Source: Pipra filicauda
Taxonomy: Eukaryota > Chordata > Aves > Passeriformes > Pipridae
DNA length: 64,000 bases
NCBI RefSeq assembly: GCF_003945595.2
Contig: NW_024105098.1
Coordinates: forward strand, 1-64,000
Direction: 5' to 3'
Shown: piece by piece, positions 1 to 12,688 of the stretch
Layout of the letters: each line of letters starts with the position of its first letter
How positions within the stretch are numbered: position 1 is the first letter of the stretch
Notes under the pieces: generated by a model
Told to the model about the DNA's origin: nothing
The model's input: the letters and a program-made list of their open reading frames with translations, nothing else
The model's database searches: none
Translations under genes and position numbers: made by a program

Positions 1-1904
1 AACCACTCAAGTGATCGCTAAAGCTGATCCAAATTTCCCCTAGCTTTGAGATGTAGCAATATTTCTAGGGGGTAAAAAAAAAGAAAAAAAATAAATTAAA
101 TTATACCATTCAATCTAGCAGGAGGTTGGAACAAACTTATGGCTTGCAGAGCCTCCTCAAGTCCCAAACCCAATACTTATGGATTCTGGAGAAAGCACGC
201 TTCATGTTCACTGCCCTCTGACACTCTGGTGAAACTGCAGTAGGCTGGCAGGTGGTCAATAAAGTCGAAAAAAATAACTAGGTGAAATGACAAAAGTCTT
301 AAATCTGCAGGAAAAACAAGAGTTTTTCCCAGGGCAAGTGTATAATGTAGCATGTATGCTAGGCACAGCACTGCCCAACTAGACTAGAAGTAAAGGTCTC
401 AGAGGCCCTATGGAATCCACTGAAGAAAATATAAGAAATTTCAACTGGAAGACAAATCGTTTGATTTCTCCATATAGCTACTGATTCACATATAACTATT
501 ACAATCCCAGGTCTATAGCTTAATAGCCCTCCTATAAAAATTAACACCACAATAGTGACTATATTCCACAGCCCACATCAATGGCAGCTCTCCAGAGCTC
601 CCAACTTCAACAGCTCCCTGGGCAACGAGTTTCATAGGCTAATTCAACACTGTGTTGTCTTTACTAATTTCATTAAAGCTCCTTATTGATTTCGTACCAA
701 AACTGCCCCCTCCTGCTCTCAGCACTTCCAAATCTCCTGCAGTTTTTAAACCTTAGACATTGCATAATTTCATCTTAACCACCTAATGAACTGTAAAGGA
801 CTCCTATATAAAACAGCCCTTTGTGCATAAGGAAAGACTCCATAGGACCATAAAAAAGGAACCATGGAAAATAATGATTCATTTCTCAGCTTCCAGGAAC
901 GCTGCTGGTTTCACTGCTGTCCACAGTGGAGTCATAGATGCTGCTTTGCTGAATTCCTGACTGACTGCAGTCAAATATATCACACTGGGCAAAGGTGAAC
1001 TCTGGCAACATCACTGGATGCCTTTGCCTGACGCCCCATCATTTCCCACTGCAACGTGCTGGGGTTTCTGCCAGCCCATTCCCAGCACTTTATTAGCTGC
1101 AATGGAAAATAATGCTCTTCACATCCTATGACAAAGGGTTACAGAGAACGAGCAAACAATTTTCTTGCTGGGCCAGTATCAGCACATCTCAATTCAGTTC
1201 AGACTCGTAACATCTATAACAGAATTGAGAGTGCAAGATCTGCTACTCACACAGTGTGGTGAGCAGGTTTTATGCTCTCTAAAGCATATATCAGCTTTGG
1301 AATTCCTAGGCCATTTCTCTTGGTTCCACTGTGCTGACTGCTCCCAGGAATACAGAACACAACAGATGATGTTAGCCATGGGTTAGGTCCATGAGCCATC
1401 CCCAAGGTTTGCAGTACCATCTATTGCATAGAGCACCCTGCCACCTTAGAGGATAACCTGGTGAATGGAAGCATTACATGGGGTTCAGTTTAGGCTCAGT
1501 CCTTGCATGTTGGAGAGCTGCCCAAATTCCTGGAGCAACCGGAGTCTAAGGGACCACTCTAATGATTAACCTGAACCAGGTTCTTTAAAAGGCCTATACA
1601 TTTTTGTCTATTCCCTTTTATTCTGCATTCTAATAATCTTTTCAGTGCAAGGACTGTCTCCTATCACATGTTCTCTGACAGAGGTAATTCATATAGCACA
1701 ACTTCAAGTATTGGTCCTGAAGAAAAAGGTTCAGCCTGGTCTCTGTACACAAGATGAAGAGCAGCAGCTACTCCGGGGGCAATTTGATTTTGACCAGGCA
1801 ATGGCTACTTTATCCCTGTCTCCACACATCACATTTCTTCAAAGGAAGAGTCAGATTTTCAGTGAGACTTAATTACAAATTGAAATTTGCTTTTTTATTA
1901 ATAC
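1..1904. other. unassigned non-coding sequence
   Basis: No gene, RNA or interspersed repeat is recognised here. The only local structure is an A-rich low-complexity stretch at about 75-112. Open frames are short and do not resemble known proteins. Confidence 0.6.
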
Positions 1905-2115
1905 AGACAGTGCAAGATTAAGTTAAATTAGCTGTTTTGTTGAACACTTGTGCTATCCAATTAAATTTTTTTTAGAAATATATTATGAGAAGATCACAAT
2001 CAAAGCTGAATTAATTTCAAAGATGAATGCCACTTTTTATGCATCGAGTATTAATCTATTAGTAGTTCCTGTGAAATCAACTGGGCTTCTTGTAAGGTAT
2101 AATACTCTGCAGAGG
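1905..2115. promoter_or_regulatory. AT-rich block resembling a conserved non-coding element
   Basis: This unique, repeat-free block contains several homeobox-type cores (attaa/taatt), including 'gctgaattaatttcaaag', and a rare CpG at 'gcatcgag'. That texture is typical of vertebrate enhancers, but AT-rich intergenic DNA can look the same. The call is an inference from motif density. No conservation was measured. Confidence 0.15.
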
Positions 2116-5100
2116 AGGGGAAAGTATAACTGGCTCCTTTGAAACTCACTACATATTTGTGAAGAGTATTTGATGCTGCTATACAATTATGCTAAATTAT
2201 TTACACAATTACTAAGAGATTTTTTTATCCCCCACCCACAGGATATTGAAGAACCTTCCAATCTGTCCAAATGTAAATATAAGAACCAGCCTCATCAATA
2301 GAAACCCAAACCAACCACTGATTGTGCACAATGTTTGGCACACACTGACACCTCAGCAGTGTTCCCTTTAGCCAGAGTGCAGCAGCTACTGCAAACACAA
2401 CTGGCAAACTCAAATTAATGTCACTGCACAAACACTGCAGTAAAACTCTCCCAAAGCTGGCTGGACTGTGGGTGTTAAAAAACAGCTCCTGAATGCTCCT
2501 AGAGCACCTTGGCTGGAATTGCTCTGAGGTCTCTGCTTCAGTACAGCTTCTCTGACCACTGTCCATCCCAATGTGCCTTAAAAAGTTAACAACTTCTGTA
2601 TTTTGTCTGTTATTTTCAATCCCTGAGGCTGGCATCCCTAAAAAGAAGACATAATGAGTGGAGCAGAATCCTAACCCAATATGAATCCAAAGAAGTGAAT
2701 TCAGATAAGCTGAGAACACAGCTGGGAAGCACAAACCTCCTTCCTGGTGGAGGCTGCATTCCCTTTGCAGTAACAGAAATGCCGTGGCAGAAAGAAGCAG
2801 CTGCTACATTTCTAAACCTGTAAAGCTGCAGCACACGAGCAGATGCAACTGCCCCCCAAAACCAGGCCTACATGAAAGCTCTGGTCCAACATGATGAAAC
2901 TCTTCCCTCGTGTATTTTTTAATGTATCGTGATCTTCAATATGGTGATTTTCAAAAACCCACCCAGCACTCACAGCAGCTTTCTGTAAAGAACGGCTGGA
3001 AAAAACACAAACTTCAGGAAACTGCCACAAATAGCTAAAAAAAGAACAAAAGAATACTAATGAACTGCAGTGACTGAGATCCCTGAGAGGTTTATTTCCA
3101 GACTGCCAGTAAAACTGGACAATCCTGATTATGGGAAGGATATACCCATACACACACACCTCTGGAGCAGAAGCTCTTCTGGCCTGAGCACAGCAGTTGT
3201 ATGAAGCTGCATTCATGGCCCAGGCTTCCTCCTCTCTCCTTGCCATCCCTTCACATGAAGAACATCCTCCAGACAGGAGAACCAAGCTCTCCGAGCTAAA
3301 AACCAAACAAACCAACCCACGTCCAGTTTTAAGGCCTGAAGTCATGTAAGAAGCCTAAATCCAGATCCCTAAGGCAAACTCTAGTTCCAGGGACTGTTTC
3401 CCTGGTTTGAAACACGGCAGACTGAGTGGATGGTGGCTTCTGTACGTCTGCACAGCACACTCATTCCACGGACTATGATCTGAACACTCAAACCCCGGAA
3501 AAGCAACTGGGCTTTTGATAAAAATGACATTATGAAAATATAGACAATAGACTTGTTTCTCAGAAACTAAGACATAAGAGACTGTTTCTTCCAGCCCTGC
3601 TACAAACTTCCCATCTGACACGAGGTGTCTTGTACTGTGTGATACTTCCTATTTTCAAAATGTTTATCTTTAGTCTCTAAAACTTATCAAGGTTCCAAGG
3701 CAGGATATGATCTAAAATCTGTCTGTCCACATGACTCTTCCTCCTTCTGCCCCAGGTAACCAGGTAACCACGAGCTTGGAATCCTTGTTACCACATCGTT
3801 ATTCCCTCTGGCAGTGCTCTGACTTGAGATAAGTAGTCATAATGTGCTCTTCTGAAGTACAGGGTGTTCTGAATGGTCAGCACAATGCTATGCTGATATA
3901 CAGCTTTTCTAGCACTAGGCATTGAAATGCTGGTTCAGGAAATCTGAGCACGAGTTCAGTTTTAGAAAGCAACTCTAAAAACAGTGCCTCCTTACACAAC
4001 GTGTCTGTCAAGAGTTCCAGAGTTATTTTTTTGACAAGGATAAATTGAGGGGCCTATCTTCTGCTCCTGTCAGTGCTGTGAAAAGCTCTAGGAGAGAGTC
4101 AAATGTCACCTTCTGCCAAACAGTTTGCAAATGTGTAGTTCTGTCACAGGAGATATTAAGGGAATCACCCAGGATATCACAACAACTTAGTAAGCCATCT
4201 GGGAGAAAATTTAACTCCCTGAGATGTGGCACTAGCTTCCTTCAGAGTAGCTGTGCTGTCACCATGGAATAGGTGTGGTGCTTCCACTGGGGAGCTTGCT
4301 TCTGTGGTGACACACTACCAGGTTGTAGCAGTCCCAGACACAACTTGACATGGTCCCCAGCTCGGGCTGCCTTTGCACCTCAAAAGCTGCTCTGCTTTGT
4401 ACAGCAGTGATCAGACTGAGCAGCTTGTGTTTGCTGCAAAATCACTGAGTTATACAGGGACTACAGCAGCAACAAGGAGCCCCTTGAGGAGCCTTTCTTG
4501 TGGTACTGTGCAAGTCAGTCCTGTCAGAAAGGTTAGCAAGAAGTGAGAAAAACATCCACCCAAGGCACATCATTAGGTGCAGCACACAGGATTCAGCCAA
4601 AAATCTGGTGTAAAGTAGGTAAATGTACCTGCTTTGTTCCAGGCCAAGCACTGGGAATTGGTAAACTGTTTATCTGTGCTGAAGCTGCTTGTTCAACCCT
4701 GCCAGCTGCAGCTGCTGGGGAAGTGTGCACTGTGCTTGTGGGGACAGGCTGAGCAGGCACTAATGGATGGAATAAAAAGTGGTCAGGGAAATTGCCCACG
4801 TGCAAATGTCTCACCACAGCCTGGATCATCTGTGCCCTTCAGCAGCCCGGTATCCCTGGCAGGCAGCCTGCTTCCCGCAGGGTCACTCCCAACACCCACC
4901 GGAGAGATGCTCAACCCACCCGGCTTTCTCACTTGCAATAGTCCTGGCACTGTCACAGTACCAGCTCAGCTTTTGTGCTCTGGTCATCTAATCTACCTTG
5001 CTACCACGGAGAGAACAACCCCAAAAAACAAGTTTTTGTGCCTGAAGAAACCAACTCAAAGAATTGCTGCAAATCACTGCACCGTTTCTTACTTCTGAAT

Positions 5101-5929
5101 GGGAATAGTCAGTTATGCCCCCTCAAAAATTCTTCTGTGTCTTGTATTAAAACACGGTTAAAATATTAACGTATCCTGATCATCAGTTTATAATCAAGAG
5201 AAATGCCTTCTCAGTAACAGGAGCTGCACTGCCAGGTCAGGGCCAGCACAGTCAGGCTGTTCCATACAGCAGGGAGGGTGGCTGACTGTGGGAGAACAAG
5301 GTACAGAGTGTCACCTATGCTGGCTTATGTGGCCTTTTTTGACTATTTAACTCTGGCTGAACCAGCAAGAAATATTGGTGAATATACTTCTGAATGCAGG
5401 GACAACAGTAACTGTGTTACTTTAAACAGATTTTGTTGTGAGACTGTGGTTCTCCTAGAAATGAAACAGAAGATGTGAAAGCAAAACCTGCCTGGGAGAG
5501 CACACCTAGCTCTGACTTTAATTCACTTCTGAATAATGTAGCCTCTTTGAAAAGTCAAGTTAAACACGGCAGTAACACCAGATTTAGGCATCTGAAGGAT
5601 TTGTTCACAACTACGGAATTCAGACAGTGAAAGCAAAAAGCAGTTAGCTGCCTAAATAGGTAATAAATACACCTACTTAACACCTATTTAGTGCATGACT
5701 TCCGCTGCATTACCAGGCTTTTAGTTTATTGTTGCCAGTTTGTAGCAACTTTGTCACAATAGAAAGAAAAAAAAACAAAAGAAAGAATTAAAAGCTACAA
5801 GAACTGGCTTAGGAAAGGGAATCTCACCAGATTGTGGTTATCAAAAACCATTTAAATGGTTTCAAGTGGGCTTTTATCCTCTTAACTTCTTACATCTTTC
5901 TGCATCCCATTGTTAATTCAGTAACTCAC
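2116..5929. other. unassigned non-coding sequence
   Basis: No recognisable gene or interspersed repeat. An 8-base unit, ccaggtaa, is duplicated in tandem at 3752-3767. An A-rich run lies near 5761-5790. The longest open frames (about 170 codons, minus strand, 2225-3345) overlap in several frames, have no protein-family signature and look accidental. Confidence 0.55.
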
Positions 5930-6290
5930 ACAGTGAGGCTGCTGTTTACAATTACATATAATTTATTTTGCTAACACATTAAATGAAGTGTCTGAAATAA
6001 GCTTCTAAATTAGTTTCAATAGAATAGTTGTTATATTATCATTAAATTTCAACATATTCCATGCAGAAAATTTGCTTCTATTTTGACTATTATCCCTAAG
6101 ATAATCTGCAAAAGATACAGAGGTGTGACTTGATTAAATGCATTCAAATAGCTAAGATGTTTCTGCACTTAATTTCATTAAAGAAAATAGCTGTTAGATA
6201 TTAATTAGCATATCTACTACATGCCATTGTTTGACTCAAAGATCATCCTTTATCTAAATGCATTTGCTTTTGGCAGCAAAGCACAAATCC
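5930..6290. promoter_or_regulatory. AT-rich block resembling a conserved non-coding element
   Basis: This is a repeat-free, strongly AT-rich block with many homeobox-type cores, including 'ttaattagcatatc' near 6200, and POU-like 'atgcatt' words. It has no CR1 or LTR similarity and no coding potential. The regulatory reading is inferred from motif density alone. Confidence 0.15.
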
Positions 6291-8039
6291 AATAGAACAA
6301 CTTAAATTCCAAGCATAGCACAGATGAACTACAATGCTGTCCTTCAAGATGTAAGTTTGCAACATCCAGCATCTATATAAAAATCTGTAAAAAAACCCCA
6401 AACTATTATAGTTTTAATAATAATAACAGTCAAAAAGAGTTTCAGAACTTATGTATTAGAAAACTTATTTTCACAGACCCTAATGAAGTCACTCTGGCAG
6501 CACCTTTATCTTGGTACCCAATAATTTTCAAGAGTGATTAAGACCCAGCAAAAAGTTAGTGTTCAAAATTTCCGTCAGCATCTGTGTGAGAAGGGACCCA
6601 GACCGTCTCCTTGCTTAAGACCATAACGTCCCAAACCACATCAAACCTGACTCACAGTGACTGACAGTGCTGCCAACTCCAACCCACAGTGTATTATAAA
6701 CTAATCACCTCCATAGTAATTAATATGGCAGGAGAAGTGGTGAGGCAGAGAGCAAACCCCTGCACATGGGAAGGACAGTAGGTCTGCTGCCTGGAATTAA
6801 CCATCCAGTGCAATAATGCACACAGTTCACCAAAGAATCAGGCTGAGCTGCTATTTTCACAGATAATTACACAGCAATAAGAAAACCACACTGATTAGAT
6901 CTCTACACCATTTTCGAGACAATAATATTCAGATTTGCTTAATACCAACTGTGCTATTTAATTGTCAGGGAGCATCATTTTCTGCAACTAAATTGCAACC
7001 ACCACAAGGCATCCACGGCATCCAACAACCTGGCAGCACCTTCTGCTGCTCCCTGCCGGAGGAAACGGGGCCAGGTCACTCACACCATCTGCTGCAGAGG
7101 GGAGCTGGGCACTCGGCACCGTTGGGTGAAGCCCCCTTAGACAGGAGACGTGCAGTTCAGGGGGAAGTAAATAAACATTAAAAACAATCAGAATGAGAAT
7201 ACAAGTCCGGGGAAATCTTCGCTCCAAATTCGAGATCTTTCTATCCCACAGAACAAACCCTGACTTCTATTAACAAAGTGTTACTTTGGGGTACTTGTGC
7301 TCATTTTTACTCTGTCGGGGATTGCCAACACTGAGAAACCAGAAGTGTTACTGGTTTCACAGCAGATGACAACCAAAGCAGTAAGAAGCCCAGGAAAGCA
7401 AAGAGTCTGAAGACTTTGATTCTAAGTCCCCCTGGAACCTAGGTTTGCACTGTCATACACCGGACACCACAGGTTGGCAGTTACTGTTCCCATCCCTCCT
7501 GTTATCCCCTTCCCTTCTGCTGACACACCTTGCTGGGAAGGTCAGCCCAGTGCTAACTGGGCTTTCACTGATGGCAGGGGCAAAGCTGCTTTCTGTGGCA
7601 ATATGGAAGTCATCCCTCAGCATCTGCAGCAGCACTAAAATGTTACTATTTCCTTATAGGGCTTGACCCTCTACACAATTCTACATCATAAAGTAAATTT
7701 GGTCAGAGCCACTTCAGCACAGCTGGTGCTCATAAAAGGTCCATCTCCTACAGGCAGAGCTTGGGACAGTGGAGACAGTTGGAGCTGTGCTTGCCCATGA
7801 ACTGAACAGGACCATTTCCAGCAGCATCATCTGCTCATGCCCATGCAGTCTCTCTCAAGCCCTTCTAATAGGAATAAGACAACCGGCATTTTAATTTGAG
7901 CCTAAAGAAACTTGGCTCCTGGCTTCATTTACAGTCTTTATTAAATATACAAATAGCACTTATAATGTAACTTACTCGCTTGCCTGCCTTCCATGCCAAC
8001 TCTCAGCGTAGAATTAATGTTTTGATGGAATAATAAACC
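6291..8039. other. unassigned non-coding sequence
   Basis: Nothing recognised. Moderately GC-rich stretches near 7000-7170 and 7440-7640 open short frames on both strands at once, which argues that they are chance frames. Confidence 0.55.
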
Positions 8040-8330
8040 TCTCAAAATCTGAGCTGATAATGGACAGTCACGTTAGATGCTTAAATTATAGCAGCATGAA
8101 CAGCCTTGCAATAATCAACCCCACAACTGCCAAAATGTTTTCATTGTTCATTAACTGGAACCTTTTTTGCATTGCTAATCCTACTGAGCTGCCATTCTCA
8201 TTACCATTCCAAGCACTATCTGTAGCACATCTCTGGGTTTCTCTTCCACCCAAACATACAATCTTATTCAACTGGCAGACTGTTAATGTATTAAAAGCAC
8301 AGAAATGGCTGCTTTAGAGCAACTGCAATA
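8040..8330. promoter_or_regulatory. possible conserved non-coding element
   Basis: Unique sequence with an isolated CpG ('cagtcacgttag') and several attaa/taat cores. Short open frames occur on both strands, but none resembles a protein. The regulatory reading is tentative because no cross-species comparison was possible. Confidence 0.12.
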
Positions 8331-11003
8331 AATCCACAGTGCAAGCACCTTGAGGGGAAAGTTCAGTTTAGTCTTAAAGAACTTTCGCTTAAGTAGAAAA
8401 ACAGAAGATCTTTTACTGAAGAGAGCACAATACTAGAGTTTAAGTTCCAAATCCAAAATCCACTGAAGTTACTGGGAATCTTTCCACTTATTTCTGTGTA
8501 CACTGAACTGTTTTAACTCCCTCCCTTCCTCCCCTGCTCCCCACCAAGCATGAATAAGTGAATCCACTGCAGATAGTGAATTTTCTTGCAGGGAGCACAG
8601 ATGAGGTCTGTGTAGGGAAGGCTCTGTATTTAATGTCCTGAGTTACCAAGGCCATTTCCTCTACTCTCACTCCACACTGGCAGAGGTCAAAGAGTTCAAA
8701 GGCTCCAGCAATCCTCCTCAGTTCACAAGCCAGGTCCTTTCTTCACAGAATTTATCAAAATTTTGCACAAAATTTACCCCAGACTCTGAAAAGCTGTACT
8801 TCATCCCTCCATCTGCACCTTGTTTGCAAGCAAAATGGAACAGCCCAGAGGCACTGGTTTACATAGCATCCATTTTCTGGGGAGGAAAACATGCAGAAAG
8901 CATCTTCTACGGCAACAGAACCCAGTTCTGGATGTCAGCAGCTCATCCATTAAAGGAGAGCAGGAAAGAGAGACTGTCACTTCACACTCAGTCGAGTAAA
9001 TAAAAGAGTCAGTAACTTGTTAGTGGTGGGCAGTTCACTCACATAACCAGGAGAGAGGTTTTTCAGAAAGAAAAGCCAGATGTGGAGCTTGGTTCATTTT
9101 CCGTGTGAGTGACCCTCTTGTTTTCAAGTCTAACAGCCCCAAAACAAGGAGGTTAACAAACTCTTAGGCATTATCTTCAAGCAATTTCAGCCTTGAACCA
9201 CTGATTTGTTCCAGAGAGACAGTTGTTTCCTTCAGCTGAAAATCAGGGAATATATTTCTCTCCACTTCTCAACAGAAACTGCATCTCCAGAGAATATCAC
9301 GTATGAAGAAGCAGCATGAATTGTTCAGAGATGGAGCATTTTCTGAGTTGTTCTTACAGCAAAAACTTTCAACACTGAAATAGCTCTGAATGGATGTAAG
9401 GCCTCTGAATTCTCAAATCAGGCAGAAGCAAAAACACAGATAGAACATTGCAGCTTCTCTTCTTCAATATGATTTTATAACCAACTAAATACTCATTCTA
9501 CACTGACAAAGGCTCTGAACATATTAATTAAGAAGGAGTTTTGTATTTGGAGGCAGCTAAGCTGTTTTTCACTAAAGCCCACATAATTTAACTTATTCCA
9601 TCTTGATGACTTAAAGCAGGAAGAAATGTTCTACACAGGCACAGAGAATCAGTTTCTGTCCTTACTTCTGCCATCTCCAGGGACCAACTAAAGTGTTTCT
9701 TTATAGTTTCCAATATAAAATTATTGGAACAATGCATACACTGAGTATCATACATTCCCTTGAGACACTGTCCCTGGAAAATCAAATAGCAGGCCTCAGG
9801 GACAGAAGGGTTAAGGGCAGGTGTAGAATGTGCCTTTCCTGAAAAAGCTCTTAAAAATATTTTTCTTAGGCTATGACACAAACCACCAGCTTATGAAATA
9901 GCTATTTTCATGAAATCAGTGTGCTGAAGTTGGACTCTGGGAGCAAAATTCCAATTACAAGAACTGTTGCCCCAAAGCAGCTCATGTCAGGAAGAGCAGC
10001 ACTAAGGACTTCCTCCACAATGACCATCCCCAACTTGTAGAAACCTCTGGAGTGCCAAGACTCAAGACAAATCTTTTTTTAAAGAGAACTGCTTTTCAAA
10101 GTTGAATAAAGAGAAAATAAATCCCCTCTTTAAATCAGTATGATTAAACCAGAAGATCCACAGAAAGTCCCATAAAAACTCATCCCAAATTCTCACCAAC
10201 TCCCATAGTATTGTATCTGATATTTTGGCACTGTAAGTATTTCAAAATTTTCTAATCCAATCCACTTATTTCAGTACTCCTCAAATATCAAGGTATGAGG
10301 AGAGAAAATTCTGTTACTGCCAAAGTCTGAAGGACTGGTGGTGACCCCAGCTCTTATCCTTTTGAAGCATCCCAGCCTTTGTACTACAAATTTGAGTTCC
10401 TTAGCACAGCCTCCCTAACCTAAAATATAACAGATTTTCAATCACTTTACTATAAAACCTCAAAAAAGCAGCAAAGTTGGTTTTGAACTAGTCAGAAGGC
10501 AGACTCTTGAGACCAGGCTAAAACTTGCATCAAAGAGAATTTTCAAGCAGCCTGAAAAGCACACGCAGAGAGTGGTTTATATTCTCTTCCCCAGAGATCT
10601 TTTAGCTTAAACAGGCAAGACTAAGGTTTGACTTTGATTTGGCCAAGGCCAGACAGACATTAAACACAACTTTCATGAATTAATGCCTATGAAATTCATT
10701 ATTAGAATGTATGGAATTCTCCAAGGCCTCAAGATATTCTCTAGTATGGTTCAATTGCAAACCAGTTTCCACCCAGGCACAACTAAGTTCCTTATGCAAA
10801 CTTGATAAAAAGTCTGTAGCAGGACCCATATAATCTTGACAGAACAATATTCCTACTAAGTACACTTAACAGTCCTGCACAAAGCACAGACTGGTACCAT
10901 TTCCAGCCTGCACTACACTTCTGTAGTTAGTAGATCTAAGTTTAAGTGAGGACAAAACTCATCCTTAGCAATGTACTCATTAAGTGATAGTTATAACATG
11001 TAA
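8331..11003. other. unassigned non-coding sequence
   Basis: No gene, structured RNA or interspersed repeat is recognised in this stretch. Confidence 0.55.
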
Positions 11004-11562
11004 CGGCTTGGTTGGAAAGGGCCTTAAAGATCTTGTTCCAACCCCCTGCCATGGCTGGGAAGAACCACCTCCTGCTGGTCCAGGACATGGTTGGCTTCCT
11101 GAGCTGCAGGCACACACTGCTGGGTCATGTCAAGCTTCTCCTCCACCAACACCCCCGAATCCTTCTCCTCAGGGCTGCTCTCAGTCCACCCTCCACCCAG
11201 CTCGTAAACTTGCCTCAGCCCATATGCAGGACCTTGCACTTGGCCTTGCAGAACCTCATGAGGTTCACCCAGGCCCACCCCTGCAGCCTGCCCAGGTGCC
11301 TCTGGATGGCATCCCTTCCCTGCAGCGGGCGACGGCACCGCACAGCTCAGTGTCAGCGGCGAACGCGCTCAGGTGCTCTGATCCCACTGTCCATGCTGCT
11401 GATAAAGAGGTTTGCACTGCTCCCAGTGCCATCCCCCGAGGAACATCACTTGTCACTGCTCTCCAATCGGATACAACTCTTGGAGTGTGACCACCCAGCC
11501 AATTCCTCACCCACCAAGCGGTCCATCCATCAGTTCCCTGTCTCTCCAGTTTAGAGAATGCA
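11004..11562 (-). mobile_element. CR1 LINE fragment, minus strand, internally deleted
   Basis: CR1 is the dominant non-LTR retrotransposon of birds. Its ORF2 encodes an endonuclease and a reverse transcriptase. Read on the minus strand, this piece gives reverse-transcriptase segments 'GWTAWWVRNWLGGHT' and '[11 protein letters not shown]', the latter a decayed form of the F-A-D-D catalytic motif. A downstream segment '[20 protein letters not shown]' follows, then 'AAQEANHVL'. The left end (about 11004-11090) is the 3'-tail signature 'ggttggaaagggccttaaagatc'. The C-terminal coding part that should lie between the tail and the reverse-transcriptase segment is missing, so an internal deletion lies near 11085-11095. 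The coding frame is broken and the element is dead. Confidence 0.88.
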
Positions 11563-12529
11563 GATCCTTTCACAGATGCTGAAGAAGCAGGTCAACTCAT
11601 TATAAGACTCTGGAGACCTCTGTCTTCACACAAGAGGATTAATCCATATTCTCCAGAAATACTATGGACACTGGCTGCTGAGAAATACTGGACTTAGGAT
11701 GATTATGGTATGCCATAATCAACTTCATGTTTACTGGCGTTGTTTTCTTTCTTTTCTTAAACCAGCTTCTTAAACGAGAACTAGAAGAACGAAGAATACA
11801 ATGGATCTAGAACAGACAATCTGTGGACATTTAATCCATGCCATCAAGGGCAGACAAAGCCTGGCTGCACTGTCACAAAAAAACCCTACTCAGTGAAGCA
11901 GAAGGTTCCATCTCAGTGAAACTCAGCTGATTATAGGGTTGAATAAATCCTGTAATAACAGAGTTGTATGACAAGCAGAGGATAGGCCAGGCAGAGACTA
12001 CCTTGACCTTCACTAACTGGAGTCCAATGGGCAATTATCCATCCTGTTCTGCTCCTCTGATGCAATCGCTTAGGGAGGAGATGAGATATATCTCACAAAA
12101 TTTGACCATCAAACTCCAGGAGAACACCTACAGAAGGGAGAAGAAAACTACTCCAAATTGAAAACCGAGACAATGTGTTAGAAATAACATTATAGCACCA
12201 AAAAAAAAAAAAATCGTAGCTCTCAAGCCTTCTACGAGCTCCAAGATAAGTGATATGTCTGACAGACAAATGAGAGTTGAGAAGATTGCCTGATGTGCAG
12301 CAGGCTGAGAAGAAAAAAATCAAAACCACTGTTTAACAGAAGTCAGACTCTGATCCCCGAGTGCTCCTGTGAAAGAAATCAAACCACTTCATCATCATAT
12401 TTTCTCCCCTTCCCTTCTATGTGCCAGCTACAAGTTGCGCTCTGAAAAGATACTTGGCATGAGAAGAGCTTTAAAAAGCCGTGATCTTAATTCCATCTTA
12501 GGAGGCTAACTTTTTTTTTAGTGTTTCAG
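11563..12529. other. unassigned non-coding sequence
   Basis: No repeat or gene recognised. A poly-A run lies at about 12199-12213. The last 20-30 bases form the pyrimidine tract in front of the candidate exon that follows. Confidence 0.5.
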
Positions 12530-12688
12530 GATGTGAAATTCCATATGTTACAGTATAATGAACCTGAGGTAAATAATGGCCTTGGAAGGCATCCTTTCTT
12601 GGACTTGACTTTTGTTCACACTGACACTAGTGACCTGTACAGAGCCCCAGGAACACACAAAGACAAAAATCTTGCTACCTTACTTCAG
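12530..12688 (+). other. candidate exon, 53 codons, no recognised protein
   Basis: A T-rich tract ending 'gtgtttcag' precedes the segment, and a near-consensus donor, CAG|gtaaga, follows it. The 159 bases are exactly 53 codons and are open in only one frame; the other two hit stops within the first ten or so codons. The peptide starts DVKFHMLQYN and ends KNLATLLQ. It has a mixed, protein-like composition with the segments HPFLDLTFVH and TDTSDLYRAP in the middle. I do not recognise the family. A stop-free run of this length between splice-like sites can occur by chance in 64 kb. An internal GAG|gtaaat at about 12577 could act as a cryptic donor. It could be a coding exon of a gene with very long introns, an lncRNA exon, or nothing. 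Confidence 0.25.

Noticed and set aside
2225..3345. Minus-strand open frames of 169 and 177 codons
   Set aside because: They overlap in different frames, lack domain signatures and contain no plausible gene architecture.
11012..11573. Open frames of up to 180 codons on both strands
   Set aside because: They lie within a CR1 fragment. The plus-strand frames are shadows of the degraded minus-strand reverse-transcriptase sequence.
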